From Phoronis australis (Eukaryota; Phoronida; Phoronidae), in NCBI GenBank assembly GCA_002633005.1, contig NMRA01000836.1:37005-101004 (forward strand): a DNA stretch of 64,000 nt. The letters are read 5' to 3'. Positions 1 to 12,600 of the stretch are shown here, piece by piece (within the stretch, counting starts at the first letter, position 1; every line of letters begins with the position of its first letter). The notes below the pieces were generated by a model. That model did not search any database. It was not told where the DNA came from and worked only from the letters and a program-made list of their open reading frames with translations. Made by a program: the position numbers and the translations under genes.

Positions 1-225
1 TCTTATGTTAACAGACGATTGCTTTGATGCGAAAATTAGTGAGAACAAGTGGCGCCACCTGACACCACTGTCTACTGTTTGTATTGTGAGAACAAGTGGC
101 GCCACCTTACACCACTGTCTACTGCGTGTATTGTGAGAACTAGAGGTGCCACCTAATGTCACTGTTTACTGTTTGTATTGTGAGAACTAGTGGCGCCACC
201 TGACATCGTCTATTGGTTGCATCTG
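1..225. repeat. 47-bp minisatellite, about four copies
   Basis: Direct repeats of a unit containing GAGAACAAGTGGCGCCACC and ACCACTGTCTACTG, with copies starting near 41 and 88 and two more degenerate copies after. The array is cut by the window start. Nothing coding is seen around it. Confidence 0.85.
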
Positions 226-848
226 TGTTATTGCCGTCAGACATAGCTCTCCATAATGGTGTTACTGGAATGTTGTTAATGAAATAAACATATGCCAAGC
301 ATGTCTAATTTGCACAAGACCTTTATGAGAGACAGGACATGGACATTGAAGAGCTACGTCAAATACATCTTTGGTGTTATTATGAGTTATTGATATGAAA
401 AACTAACTCTCTCATTGACCTCAAAACATAAATCTTATAAGTAAACATTTTTTTTAAATTTGAAAATTTACAATGGTAAAGTATTCTCATGTTCCAGGGC
501 TTGGAATTTTCCTCTTCATGGCCGTACAACCCATAGCAGATTGGTATAAAGTTAAGACGGAATCAGGTTCTTCTTTAAGAAAATATATTCTTAACAGGAT
601 TAGAATGTATAGTTTTGTATTAGTGTATGGCTAAATACACCGCCAATACAATAAGGTTCTACAATTAACCTTACGTATATGTTGTCACACAACTTTTGCC
701 CTCGTGTACACACAAAACCGTGGCAAGGGTACTTGTGGTACACTGTTTCACGCCCGGGTACAATATTTCACGCTGTTCAGCTGTTAGGCGTAGCGTAGTC
801 ATGACGTAGTGGAATAGTTTCTAAAGCTTACAACTTCCTTAAAACATA

Positions 849-853
849 AACAC

Positions 854-904
<51 letters not shown>

Positions 905-917
905 AACACACACACAT
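849..917. repeat. (CA)n microsatellite
   Basis: An almost pure run of CA/ACA dinucleotides interrupted by AAAC steps. Neighbouring sequence has no coding signal. Confidence 0.95.
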
Positions 918-1084
918 ATACCTAAATACCTAAGCACCAAGCACCAGCAGAGCTCTAATACGATACCAAAATAATGTACCTAGGACAAATAACAGGTTGT
1001 ACTTACCAGTGTGCAATTATGTTAAATTCTGTTAGCCAATCAAATACATGTTTTCTGAAAGGCGAATAAATTTCCTAACAAAAT

Positions 1085-1500
1085 TTAATATTCTTATTTA
1101 CTTGTCTTCATTGTTTTCATGAGATATGCATTTTTAGGAAAAAATTACTTTGCACAGAATTTTAAATATATTGTTCCTCCAATCATTTTGGTCTTTTATC
1201 AACATGTTGATGACAGCATTTTCGAGGGAACCGTGTCTTAGATTTTTGAAATAGGTCCTAGTTTCCGGAATGACAGTTTTTGCTCAAAATTCTCTAAAAA
1301 GTCGATAATTAAAAAATTAAGACCTGTTTCAAAATTCTGAGGCACAGTTCCCTCGAAAATATCATTGTCAACAAGTTGACGAAAGACCAATATTACTGGA
1401 GGAACAATATTTTTAAAATCTCTGTTCGAAGTCAAAAAACTTTTTTCCTTAAAATGCATATCTCGTTAAAAAATAAAGTCAAGTAAATAAAGAATAGCAA
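1085..1500. mobile_element. Fold-back (inverted repeat) element
   Basis: Two inverted arms of roughly 150 bp, about 1090-1240 and 1335-1497, share TATTCTT-ATTTACTTG, GAGATATGCATTTT-AGGAAAAA, ATATTGTTCCTCCA and TTTTCGAGGGAAC in opposite orientation. The centre is about 95 bp. No transposase is present, so a fold-back or MITE-like non-autonomous element fits. The 73-codon ORF inside is not convincing. Confidence 0.75.
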
Positions 1501-1934
1501 AAACTCTTCTTATAATTAGGCAAGTTTTTTGCGGAAGCTTCTGTCTGTACATGGTTTTTCAGATGTATGGATTAATCACCGTGGTGTGGCGAACCAAGCG
1601 TATTTCTTGACAGTTTTTTCCTGGTGTGTCGGGGACTATTCATGGGCGGCGCACCATAGGGGTCCTATAGCCCCCACTTTTTTCAGTGCTACGCCGCACA
1701 CTCTATAGGTGGTGCCCCACAGGGGGGTAGAGGGCTTTATGCCCCACTTTTTTCAGTGCTGCTCCGCCCATGCTATTATTTGCAAGGTTTGAAATCTGAT
1801 ATCGAATGTAAAGCAAAACTGCCTTGCTATATGTGAGGATTACAACAATATATTGTCTAGAGAATTATTTAGAAAAAGTATCCCACGTGTTTTTATCCAG
1901 TCTCTGACTCGATTAGGATGGTCAAATCATTCGT

Positions 1935-2140
1935 TACTAGTGGAAAGAGGTTGCCACACAAATATTTAATATGAAAATAAGTTGCGTGAGTTGTGTTACT
2001 TGGGATGTGTAGAGGACGAATACCACGTTGTGTTGGTTTGCAGTGCGTACCAAAACCTTCGGGTTAAGTACTTAAGCGATTGTTTTTGTCATTCTCCCAC
2101 ATCTAAATTAATTTTGAATCTCTCATGACAGTAAGAGAAA
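1935..2140 (+). pseudogene. Remnant of a non-LTR retrotransposon ORF2 C-terminus
   Basis: A reading frame around 1998-2120 gives CYLGCVEDEYHVVLVC followed by SAYQNLRVKYL. This C-x3-C...EDEYH...C pattern is typical of the zinc-ribbon-like segment after the reverse transcriptase domain in many LINE ORF2 proteins. Upstream and downstream frames are interrupted by stops and no start or poly-A tail can be defined, so it is a dead fragment. Confidence 0.5.
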
Positions 2141-3264
2141 TGGACAGTGTTGTAAGTTGTTGTCCCGACACTATCCTCACTCATCTGACATAGGGTAGGA
2201 AGGTTTAAGATTCATTGTTTCACATAAAATGTAAATAACTTGTACAATTGAATATAGTCAACAACATTTCAATGTTAGGTCATGGGTATTGTTGAAATCT
2301 CCCTTCAAGTCAATTTTCGTGTTCGGGTTCACCCTCTGTTGCCAGCTCAAAAACATTTTTTTTAAATTGCCCCACTACAAACAAAATATATATGGGAAGC
2401 CCATGTGACATATCGTCAGTCCCAGAAGGAAAGGGTATCGGGATTCAGGCCTGCACTGTTTGTATTGTTAAAATGACGGAAATAAAGAATAACCAATGTG
2501 AATTTATTTCATTGCTAAATACAACACCTACGACTTACGATCATAAGAGACATTAGTTCTTCATTAGAATCATAAAGGCGGAATCTCCAACAAATTGTCG
2601 GCTATTTAATTAAAGGCTGTGCAGGGATGGCGGGGGGGGTGATGGATTGTATCATGATGACGGGTGTTGATAGAGGGGGCAAAAAGTGGTAAATTTGGGA
2701 TGACATAGTATGTGAACATTCCCTCACATGATTTTAACACCTAAATGACTTCTTGAAACACTCCTAACATGTAGTTTCAAAGGTTGTCGAAAGTGGCTTT
2801 AGACAGGAGCTGAAAAGACGCCTGAGAGGCATTCAGTAAGGGCCACAGGTGGGTGCATATAAAGAATGCCGGTGCAATTTTGCCCATAAATCAACAGTTG
2901 CCTGAAACCATGTCTCAAGACTCACTTGATGAACAAAAATGAAAAAAATGAAAATGAAACAATAAACTTAGGCTTGATTTGATAACTACTAAGTCGAGTA
3001 AACAATTGGAAATTCACAGTGCAAGCTCTCTCAGCTCACATCGTGAAATCTCAAGGTTGCAAGTTCTATCACAAGAATCTATGGGTCATGTGCTGGAGTT
3101 GGCCTTCCATGTCAAGAGTTCTATGGTCAACAACTATAATTCCCTGTCAGCTAAGTTGTGTGCTTTGCAACTTCTCTCAAGATATATCCAGTTAACGCCG
3201 AGCACAGTTCAAACAGCGGCTCCATCTGCAGGTGATGACAACATAACCGTACTATAAAAGTTGA

Positions 3265-3600
3265 CCATTCGTGGTCATCTCCAATAATGCCACACTAGAG
3301 ACACCTGTCCTGTTGTTGCAATGTAACTCCCATCTCCAGTAATGCCACACTAGAGGCACCTGGTGTCGTAATGTAACTCCCTTCTCCAATAATTCCACAA
3401 GAGTGACACATGTACTGTTGCTGCAATGTAACTCCCATCTCCAGTAATGACATACTAGAGACACCTGGTGTCGTAATGTAATTCCCATCTCCAGTAATGC
3501 CACAGTAGAGACACCTGGTGTCCAAATGTAACTCTCACCGCTTTGATAGGTGTCTTGATGTAACTTTCACTAACTAGATAGGTGTCAATTGAACTCCCAC
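3265..3600. repeat. 50-55-bp minisatellite at the QTRT1 stop codon
   Basis: Units with ATGTAACTCCCATCTCC, AGTAATGCCACACTAGAG and ACACCTGGTGTC recur with ATGTAAC at 3321, 3371, 3426, 3476, 3526 and 3558. The final, divergent copy (GGTGTCAATTGAACTCCCAC) is the coding end of QTRT1 including its stop. The array therefore begins in coding sequence and runs into the 3' flank. Confidence 0.8.
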
Positions 3601-6600
3601 AGAACCTAAAGAATCCACAACCCACTGTGGATACTCCTGGTCTCCAAACATTGTCTTCATAAAGTTCTGCACAAAGCTGGGAAACCTGTCCTGTAAGATA
3701 CTGTTACGCACTGCTTTCATCAGTTGCATCTGAAGTGAGAATAACAATGAAGTATTGTTAACCTGCCTTATGTTAAATAACAACCTTAGATTTAGACTCC
3801 TTAACAATAAAAAATTTCTGTCATTTCTTCCTTAGGGCTGTTCCAGTAAAATCCGTGTGGGGGGGGACGGCAGTAGAAATAAAAATTCATGGGTGGTGGT
3901 CTTCAGAAAAAAACTCAAATTATGGGTGGTCGTTCCTGTAAGAAGTGATGCATTAAAAATGGGTGGTGTTTTTTCACCTGTTAATGTCGATAGGTTGGTT
4001 ACTTCAGCCGTAAAAACTCAAAAATAAATGCAATTGTCCTAACTTATCCAAATACAAAAAAGCCCATATTGCCAGTGAACAGAGTGCAATATGTTCACTA
4101 AGCCATTAATCAAGTCATGGGCAACTCGATTTGAGCCAACTGTTTGTCTGCAGTCCTATTGAATTGAAAAGTTATGCAACACTGAACTGGTGTTAACACA
4201 TATAAGAAAATTGATGATTTTTAAATAAAAAGTATGAGGAGTAAGATAAACAAGTTCCAATATTCACTTGACATAGAAGTATAGAAGAGTTCGTGGAGAC
4301 AGTTTGAGATTCATAGATCCTTATAAATGAAAAAATGTTCATTGAAATTATAGACACATGGTGAACAGAGACACCTGGTGGCTGCCAAAAGTATTGCTCA
4401 CAGGCTACTTTAGTTTTTGACAATATTGGACAAGACAACTAGTTCTTGTCTGTCAGTCATCTAAGTTCTTAACAGGTCCTCCTGGAGGCAATTTGTTTGC
4501 AAGTGTTGGATTTTATATTTTAACCTATTAAAAATAATTAAAAAATTATGGGTCATGGGTTGGAGAAATAAATGAAAAATACGGGCGGTGGGTATGAAAT
4601 AAAAGTGCCTTCCCCTCCCTCCCATACAGATTTTGCTGGAACAGCCCTTACTCAGGTTGCAGGTTTATCAGGAAAAAACAGTTCATATTTGATTGAGGCA
4701 ATGCTTGTCAACTTGGCTTGACCCGCTATATCTGCTGAGCAAGATATTACTCACTGATAGGTCGCTAACTTTCTTAAAACTGATCTTGTCAAATAATTGT
4801 TCCCGATTGATATTAAAAGCTATGTATGTAATAACAGACAGCCTCTCCCCCAACTCCATCTTTGAGCCCCATGGACCAGAGAGTGGTCAATTTCTTGTTT
4901 TTTCGCTGATGCTTCAATAAACTGTTCTACTGTTAATGGCAAATTACAGGAATTGGTTTCACTTTAAGATTGAGCATTTGACTACCAGCCAACCAAGTTT
5001 TGTTTTGTTGTTGCTGTTTTTTGCCATGTGGCACATTTTTCTATAATTCATAACGTGATGTACAATGGGGCCAAACCATTGTCACGATCACAGAAAGTAG
5101 CAGCGTCGCACAAGAAAATGACATTAATTAGACTATGTTTTTGAACAGTTGTCAGTTGAATACAGAGTTGATAAACTATTTGAGTGAAAGAGAGTGTTTT
5201 TGCAAGTCTCATGGTCATACAACTGCAGCTAGACGTGTGGCCAATAGATGAAGCAGGTTTTGCTTATTTCAGGGTGATCTCCAACATTATCAGTAAAACT
5301 ACCACCAAAAGTTAAATCAACACGCGCCAGTCCAACATATAGCGGAGCTATAATTGGAATGAACTAATCTTCTTATTCAAGGACATCACAGTAAAAAGAA
5401 CCTTAATCCACATTGAATCTGTTATCAGCAAACCAATTCTATTGTTGTAACCAGCTAAGACCTGAGTCTGATGGATATGACCTGTGATCAAACTGTGAGT
5501 AAACAATGAACAGCTGTCTAGCTTGTTATACCCTTTCATCAATCTAATACTCATAATCATAGCAACATAGAATTCTTTGCAGTTTTTACAACCAATGTTG
5601 TACACACAATGCCTTTTCAGTGATTTAGGAATTTGTAACATATTCGCATTCGCGGTATTATTCCTCATTAAACTATGGTCAAAACAAGTTATTGTACCTT
5701 GATGTAACACGTGTCGTACCTGATAAGTCACGTTGTGTACAGTTAGTAGTTGACAGCACACAGGTTGTTCTGCCGCGATAGAGTTGAGGTAGGAACGTGT
5801 GTAGTCTCGACATGTTGAACACGGACAGTTCTCGTCAATTGGTCGGTAGTCATTGCTGTATTTTTGGTTCTTCAAGTTCAGTTGTCCGGTGTTAACAAGA
5901 GCACAGCCAAATCGCTGAAGAAAAACCAGGTCATTTTGTCATCAGATGTGAACATTTCGCAGGCATGGAATTGCCCTTAGATATCCATTCTCAACCTATG
6001 GAACAATACGCTCTCAAAATGCTTGATAGTCGTAAAAATGTATCATTTGCACCAAAATTATGCTTATTGGTTTCTTAACATTCGCATAATTGCCGTGGGT
6101 TCTTCAAGTGTAATCAATCTGATATGATACTTTAAATGTCATAAAGTGATTGTTCAAAAGATGGCACAACTTACCGCTGTTCTTGTGGGGAAAACACAGT
6201 CATACATGTCGCAGCCTAGAGCTGTGCAGACGACTAAGTCAACCGCAAACCTGAAGTAAGATAAAATAAGTATTTCAGACTACCATGTTTTGATACTTCC
6301 ACCAGTTGTTTCCAAGAAACAAGATCAACAAAATGATGTTTTGCCACACTTTACATAACCCCACTTTGATTTTAATAAAGGTTTCAAAACTGTACAGACA
6401 TTAAGTTTTAAGCATCAAGATACAGTGCATGTTCCCTAGGGACGCAACACCACACCCTTCAGATAGTCCATGTCCCCTCAAGACATTACCACTCACCACC
6501 CTACACCCACCAAATATTCTATGTCCCCTCAAGAGATGACCACTCACCCCACACCCATCAGATACCGTGGCTTGTCCTCAGGTAGCAAGTCAGTGGACAG

Positions 6601-9600
6601 AGTGACCATACGCCAGAAGTGTTCTTTCTCTTCCCCTCCACTCAACCCTCCAATGGCAAAGCCTGGCACATCTCTCTTGGACATCTCTGATAACACACAG
6701 ATCACAGTATATTATGACACAAGGTCTACTATATATCTGTTGCACATCTCTAACAACACAGAGGAGACAATGTGGGTTAATGGTTTGAGCACCCATTATT
6801 TGTATGTGAGCGCAAAAGTGGCTGCTATGTGGTATAGAATCCATCTGATTCATTCAAAAACAAAAAGCTGTTGAATAGAACGTATTCGCTCAATTTCTTG
6901 AAATACTGTGATGGAGCTTGGAAGCTACTGAATGTGAAAATAGTAACTACGGAGCATAGCCGTAGTTAGATCTTACAGAAAGTCCTGATCATTTGTCTAC
7001 CAAGGTATTAAGGACCCACAGCTGCAGACAAAAATTGTCACTAAGGGTTGCCACAGTACTAATGCCATTCCAAACATCAACGTTAGTCATGGTCTTACAA
7101 ATACATGTAGGCTCACACATGCAGATAGAGAAGTGGATGCTACAACAGATTCATGAATAATGAAAATGGCCACGAGACAAAGATCCTACCAGAAATTAAG
7201 GATTACCATGAGCACACTTTCGCCGGAGCTCAGAGTCCAGACCACCTTGTACAATCGCGAACAGGTTCTGTTCACTAGGTCGCCTGTTGGCACCTATGCA
7301 TCTGTCTAACCATCGTATTGAGCGCAACATGGCTTCCTCCACTCGCGGTCCCGTTGTTGTGCTGTGAACGACGTCATCTAGTTGCATCATGATGTCAGCA
7401 CCTACAGCGTTGACGAAGATTTCAAGACGACAAAATATGCACAGTCAGCTAAACAAGATGTTCCGCTAACTGAGTGAACATATTCACACATGTTTGTTTG
7501 AGCCAAGCCAGGAAGTCTACATGGTGGATCATGGCTCATGGTCTAATCTTTATACTCAAAATCGAATTCGAAAGTATTTTTGAAATTTCCGCTTCATCTA
7601 TTTTGGTACGAACTGAACAATAACAGTAAAAACGATAAGTTTATTTCAAAACAGAAAGTTTCTGAAAATATCCCCATTTCCAAAAATACGTCTGGGTTTA
7701 TATTCAGTTTCACTTGATGTCATGAAGTCGTTTTCCACATATCTGTCCATGGGCCTGTTTCCAAGAATTACCAGAGTGTCATTATTTTGCTATAAACTGA
7801 CTAAAGTGTTCAAACTACTTATAATTACTAAGATACAACAAATTGGTGACAAACACCATCAAATACACCATTCTCCTACAACTACAACAGATAATGCTCA
7901 CCTATAGCATTTTGTATTTCTATGGACCTCTCTGGAGTTAGCAACATCTTACTCTTGTCATGTGGCGACTCAAACTCAACTCCCTGTTCTGTGATTTCAG
8001 CCAGCTTCAACAGCGACACCATCTGGAACCCTCCCGAGTCCTGGTAAACAACCGTCATGATATTAAGGCAATTTTCACTTCACGTCAAAGCAATTTCCTT
8101 TTCAAACGATTTTAAAGTAAATTAAAAATTTTCCAGAGCCACTCACCAATTCCAATTTGTTTTTCAATCATTTATTTCTCAACTAGTGCCCCGCAGCATC
8201 ATCTCTCTGTCTAAACTCGAGCTATNNNNNNNNNNNNNNNNNNNNNNNNNNNNNNNNNNNNNNNNNNNNNNNNNNNNNNNNNNNNNNNNNNNNNNNNNNN
8301 NNNNNNNNNNNNNNNNNNNNNNNNNNNNNNNNNNNNNNNNNNNNNNNNNNNNNNNNNNNNNNNNNNNNNNNNNNNNNNNNNNNNNNNNNNNNNNNNNNNN
8401 NNNNNNNNNNNNNNNNNNNNNNNNNNNNNNNNNNNNNNNNNNNNNNNNNNNNNNNNNNNNNNNNNNNNNNNNNNNNNNNNNNNNNNNNNNNNNNNNNNNN
8501 NNNNNNNNNNNNNNNNNNNNNNNNNNNNNNNNNNNNNNNNNNNNNNNNNNNNNNNNNNNNNNNNNNNNNNNNNNNNNNNNNNNNNNNNNNNNNNNNNNNN
8601 NNNNNNNNNNNNNNNNNNNNNNNNNNNNNNNNNNNNNNNNNNNNNNNNNNNNNNNNNNNNNNNNNNNNNNNNNNNNNNNNTACAATCCACAATGGCTAGA
8701 GTGTGACCCAAGTCATATGTATAATACAATCCACAATGGCTAAAGTGTGACCCAAGTCATATGTATAATACAATCCACCCTCACAACAATGTGATCCAAG
8801 TTGTGTGTACAGTCTACACTCACCGGTCGGTGGCCCAAGTGGTATCTATAATACAATCCACCCTCACAACAATGTGATCCAGGTTGTGCGTACAGTCTGC
8901 ACTCACCGGTCGGTGGCCCAAGTGGTATGTATAATACAATCCACCCTCACAACAATGTGATCCAAGTTGTGCGTACAGTCTACACTCACCGGTCGGTGGC
9001 CCAAGTGGTATGTATTACCCAGCATGATCTGACAGTCCATTTCCTCCAACTGCTGTGGCACCAATCCCTTCAGTGTACCCTGGGTACCAACAGGCATGAA
9101 AACTGGTGTGTCTACAGTGTGGTGGGGCAGACTCAGTTTGGACACTCTGAAAGGAAGTGTTCTTATGCATTATTCCTCGACAGTTAACTCCATCTGCTGG
9201 GGTGGTCTTGGTCTCACTATGTACATCATTGACAAGTCAGATAGAAAGTGATAATTTCACACCTGGACTAAACAACCAGACTACCCTTTCATAATTAAAA
9301 TTATTGTTGAACACTATTGCGTTGTTTTACGGTCATAATTTGAAAATCTTCCAAATTATCTCTTTCTCTTACATGGGCGTGATTAGCCTGGAATTTCCTC
9401 TCACAGACCAGCATCTGCCATAAGATGAAATGGCCAATTTCCAATTTTGGGAACTGAACAAAGGACTGCTTCAACAAAAAGTTAGATAAGAGGTGTATTT
9501 GTTCAAGTTGGAAGCAATTAGAGACATTGACCTCCTAAGCCTAGGGTGTCCCTCATTGCGCAAAAGGTAATTATAACAATGTGACTTTTTTAATCAGTGT

Positions 9601-12600
9601 CAGTCATAATTTGCCACAAAGCTTCACACTCCAATAGGAGCTTCACCGTCTCTACTGAGCCAGCTAGAGTATAGGCGTCCTCAGCTTCTGATCATCCCCA
9701 ATACACTGTATATACTACAAGGTATGACACTCGGGACTAGGAATAACACGGGTGCTTCACTTCAGATGTCCATATCAAACACAAAACTCAATAAATTTAC
9801 ACTACGGTATACAAGGTTTCCACAAACCATTAGCAATTATTGTTCTTTCTTCCAATACAATTCACAGTGTCCTGCTCCAGCGAGTTCGCAAAAAATCGTG
9901 GTCAAAGCACAGAAATGTTCCCAAAAAGCCCAGGCGTACACCCTCCTTTGACGCGTCGAGGTCTAAGACGGTATGGAATTATCCGGCGAGTTACACAAAG
10001 TCACGACATCAATAACTCCACACTTCGACCTGAAGATTTCGTAACCTTCTGTGATGAACCGGCAACTGCCGTCCATCCGTAACTAATCGGATAATTCCAT
10101 ACCATCCTTGACCTCGAACTGTCAAAGCAGAACATATGCCTGGGGTTTTTGGGAAATTTTTGTGCTTTGACCGTGAATTTTTTGCGAATTCGGTGGAGCA
10201 AGACACCGTGAATAGTATTAGAAGAAAGAACAATTGGTAATGGTTTGTTGAAACCTAGCCAGCCAGCTAGCTGTATGAAGACTATTGTCAAAATACAGCT
10301 AGGTACCAGACAGTTTTTTTTCCATAGAAGCCGAAATTGCACACAGCCAGGGTAGTTCTGCTTGCCACCTCGCCCTTAAACCTGTACAAACATGTAGAGC
10401 TTTAGACCGAACGGGGTGCATGCAAAATCTGGGAATCAAACGACACTCACCTTGCCTGTTACAGCCGTTTAAGTGGAAAACAATCTAATAAATGTCATTT
10501 TCTTGTGTAATCCTCCGCCTTTTCTTACAAAGAAAAGTTATGTCCTCGTTTTGAAAAAGATACCCTCATGACACGCGCACGTGCCATTTCCTAAATTTTT
10601 GCAACATCTCTCAGGAGATGAAAATAGCTCTAGAGGGCAGCAGCAAATTTCTTCTTAAATTCTGTTTGCTGCTATCAAAATTCTAAAAACTTATAATGAA
10701 GTGAAACCAGATCTGGTAATTTGTTGTGACATGTACGCAATCTTGTGAAAGAACAATATTTGATTGAAAACTCTGCAAAAAAGAAACTGGCCAATAGGTG
10801 ATGCAATATTTCATGGCGCCGAAAGTCGACGCAGAAGATCGCTCCACATCTTTAACAGCAGCTAGAATAACAGTAGAGCGTCAATTTTTCCAAAACCAGA
10901 AAATAATTTTATTTACTCAAATAAGTGTGCAGTTTTTAATCATGACATTAATGTTGTGTCATATTTTATCTGGATAATTTTTTACCCAAATCGGCACAAA
11001 ACTGCATATTTAGTATATACTCGGGAACGCAATGGTCGTCTGCCTAAGAATAAAACCGGCTTGTTGTCGTACTCACCCAAATATTCCACTTCAAACTAAA
11101 TGCTCTGAATAGGATTTGATTTAACTCTCACAAATATACATTATTCATTGATTCAAAATTTTTCTTTTATTTATATAGAGTTGTTTCAACTGTGCATTGC
11201 CTTTCGGCAGCCATTTTATTATGACTCCTATGGTTGTCATATGCTGCCGCCTTTTGAAAGAACAGAAAATCACACAGAAAAAGGCCAAGAAAATAGTGGA
11301 AAGTGGTTTACAAGAATTCTAGATCAACCACAAACTGTTTTACTGGTATGATATCGATTTTTAAATCGATTAAAATCGATTCAGAATTTCAATTCTTCAA
11401 AATATATCACGATTGTTTTATTCCAGATAGACCTTAGTCATTTTCCATTTGTGATCTTGTTGTTTGACTTTTTGCTGTTGCTGTTTTTAATACCACTTAT
11501 CTCTGATGTCTTTCTTTTTCTTTTCAGGTTTTCTTCATTCTCTGTTAACACCTTGTCAGCCAAAACAGAACTGTAACCCTTTGAGACTTGGTCGGCGGAA
11601 GTTGATCATTGAACCTCGATGCAGTTGTTCTAATAAATTATACCCAATATAATATTGTTTGATTTTTTCTTACCTTTAACAGACTTTTGCAATCATAAAT
11701 AAATAAATACCCAAGTTGCATCTGCATTTTATTGCTCAATCTCTTCTTTAATTATCTCATGCTGTGTTGTATGTAACAATGCATTATAATGAAATGTCAA
11801 TGTTTTACTTTATTGGTGGCCACTCTCTATCAACTCAAGTATTTCAATTTTCTTCACATAAATCCGAAATGCCTGAACCAAAAATTTCAACATAAATGTT
11901 GAGCTCAGTACTGTGTTTTGCAATAAAAAACAAGTGGACAATATTTTGATGACCAATGCATGGGCCAAAACTGTTAAGCACCCAGCGTGTTCCATTTGTC
12001 TGCTGCGTTTTTCCTTTGGCCCAACAGGTGTCAGTTAGTGCCTGGGAAGAATACGATAAATACATTGCATAAACAATTCCAGGGTGGTTCTTTGTTTCGT
12101 CTGAAGAAAATTTAATTTCGAAAATATTTTCTGAAAATGAACAAAAAGTGCAATAGTAAAATCTACAGATTTTTAAGTGGTTTCAAAAAACAGTCGGTAA
12201 ATGCACTGATTTTTGTCTCAGTTCTTCGATGCGTGTCACTCCCGAGAGGTTAGTACCTTAGTAAGGTGTAGACGACCACTCTAGATTGGAACACTAAGTC
12301 CCACGTGGCTGCTCTGCACGCGAAAGAAGATGGCGGACGACCATTGGAGCCTGACAACGATCGGATAGGTATCCGGACTATACAGCTTTGCACCAAGACT
12401 AGTAGGCAATGACCATCGCCTCTGTTGGCCCTCTGCTCTGGTTCGGGCCAACAGAGGCGATGGTCATTGCCTACAAGACTAGTTGAAACCCTGTTTTGTG
12501 TAATTTATTGAGTTTCGTGTTTGATATGGACGGCTAAAGTGAAGCACTCATAAAATTCCTTGACCCGAGTGTCATACCTTGTAGTATTATATGTAGTGTA

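Noticed and set aside
8179-8743. ORFs of 156-185 codons across the gap
   Set aside because: They are almost entirely N and have no meaning.
9366-9420. Candidate QTRT1 first exon reading [14 protein letters not shown]
   Set aside because: Its phase does not fit the exon starting at 9146. The exon at 12781-12848 fits exactly in phase and sequence (KCSTTKAR).
10365-10410. Candidate exon end GLRAR with a GT on the minus strand
   Set aside because: It lies in a repeat family present at 32.1 and 33.8 kb, and a proper QTRT1 exon 1 was found elsewhere.
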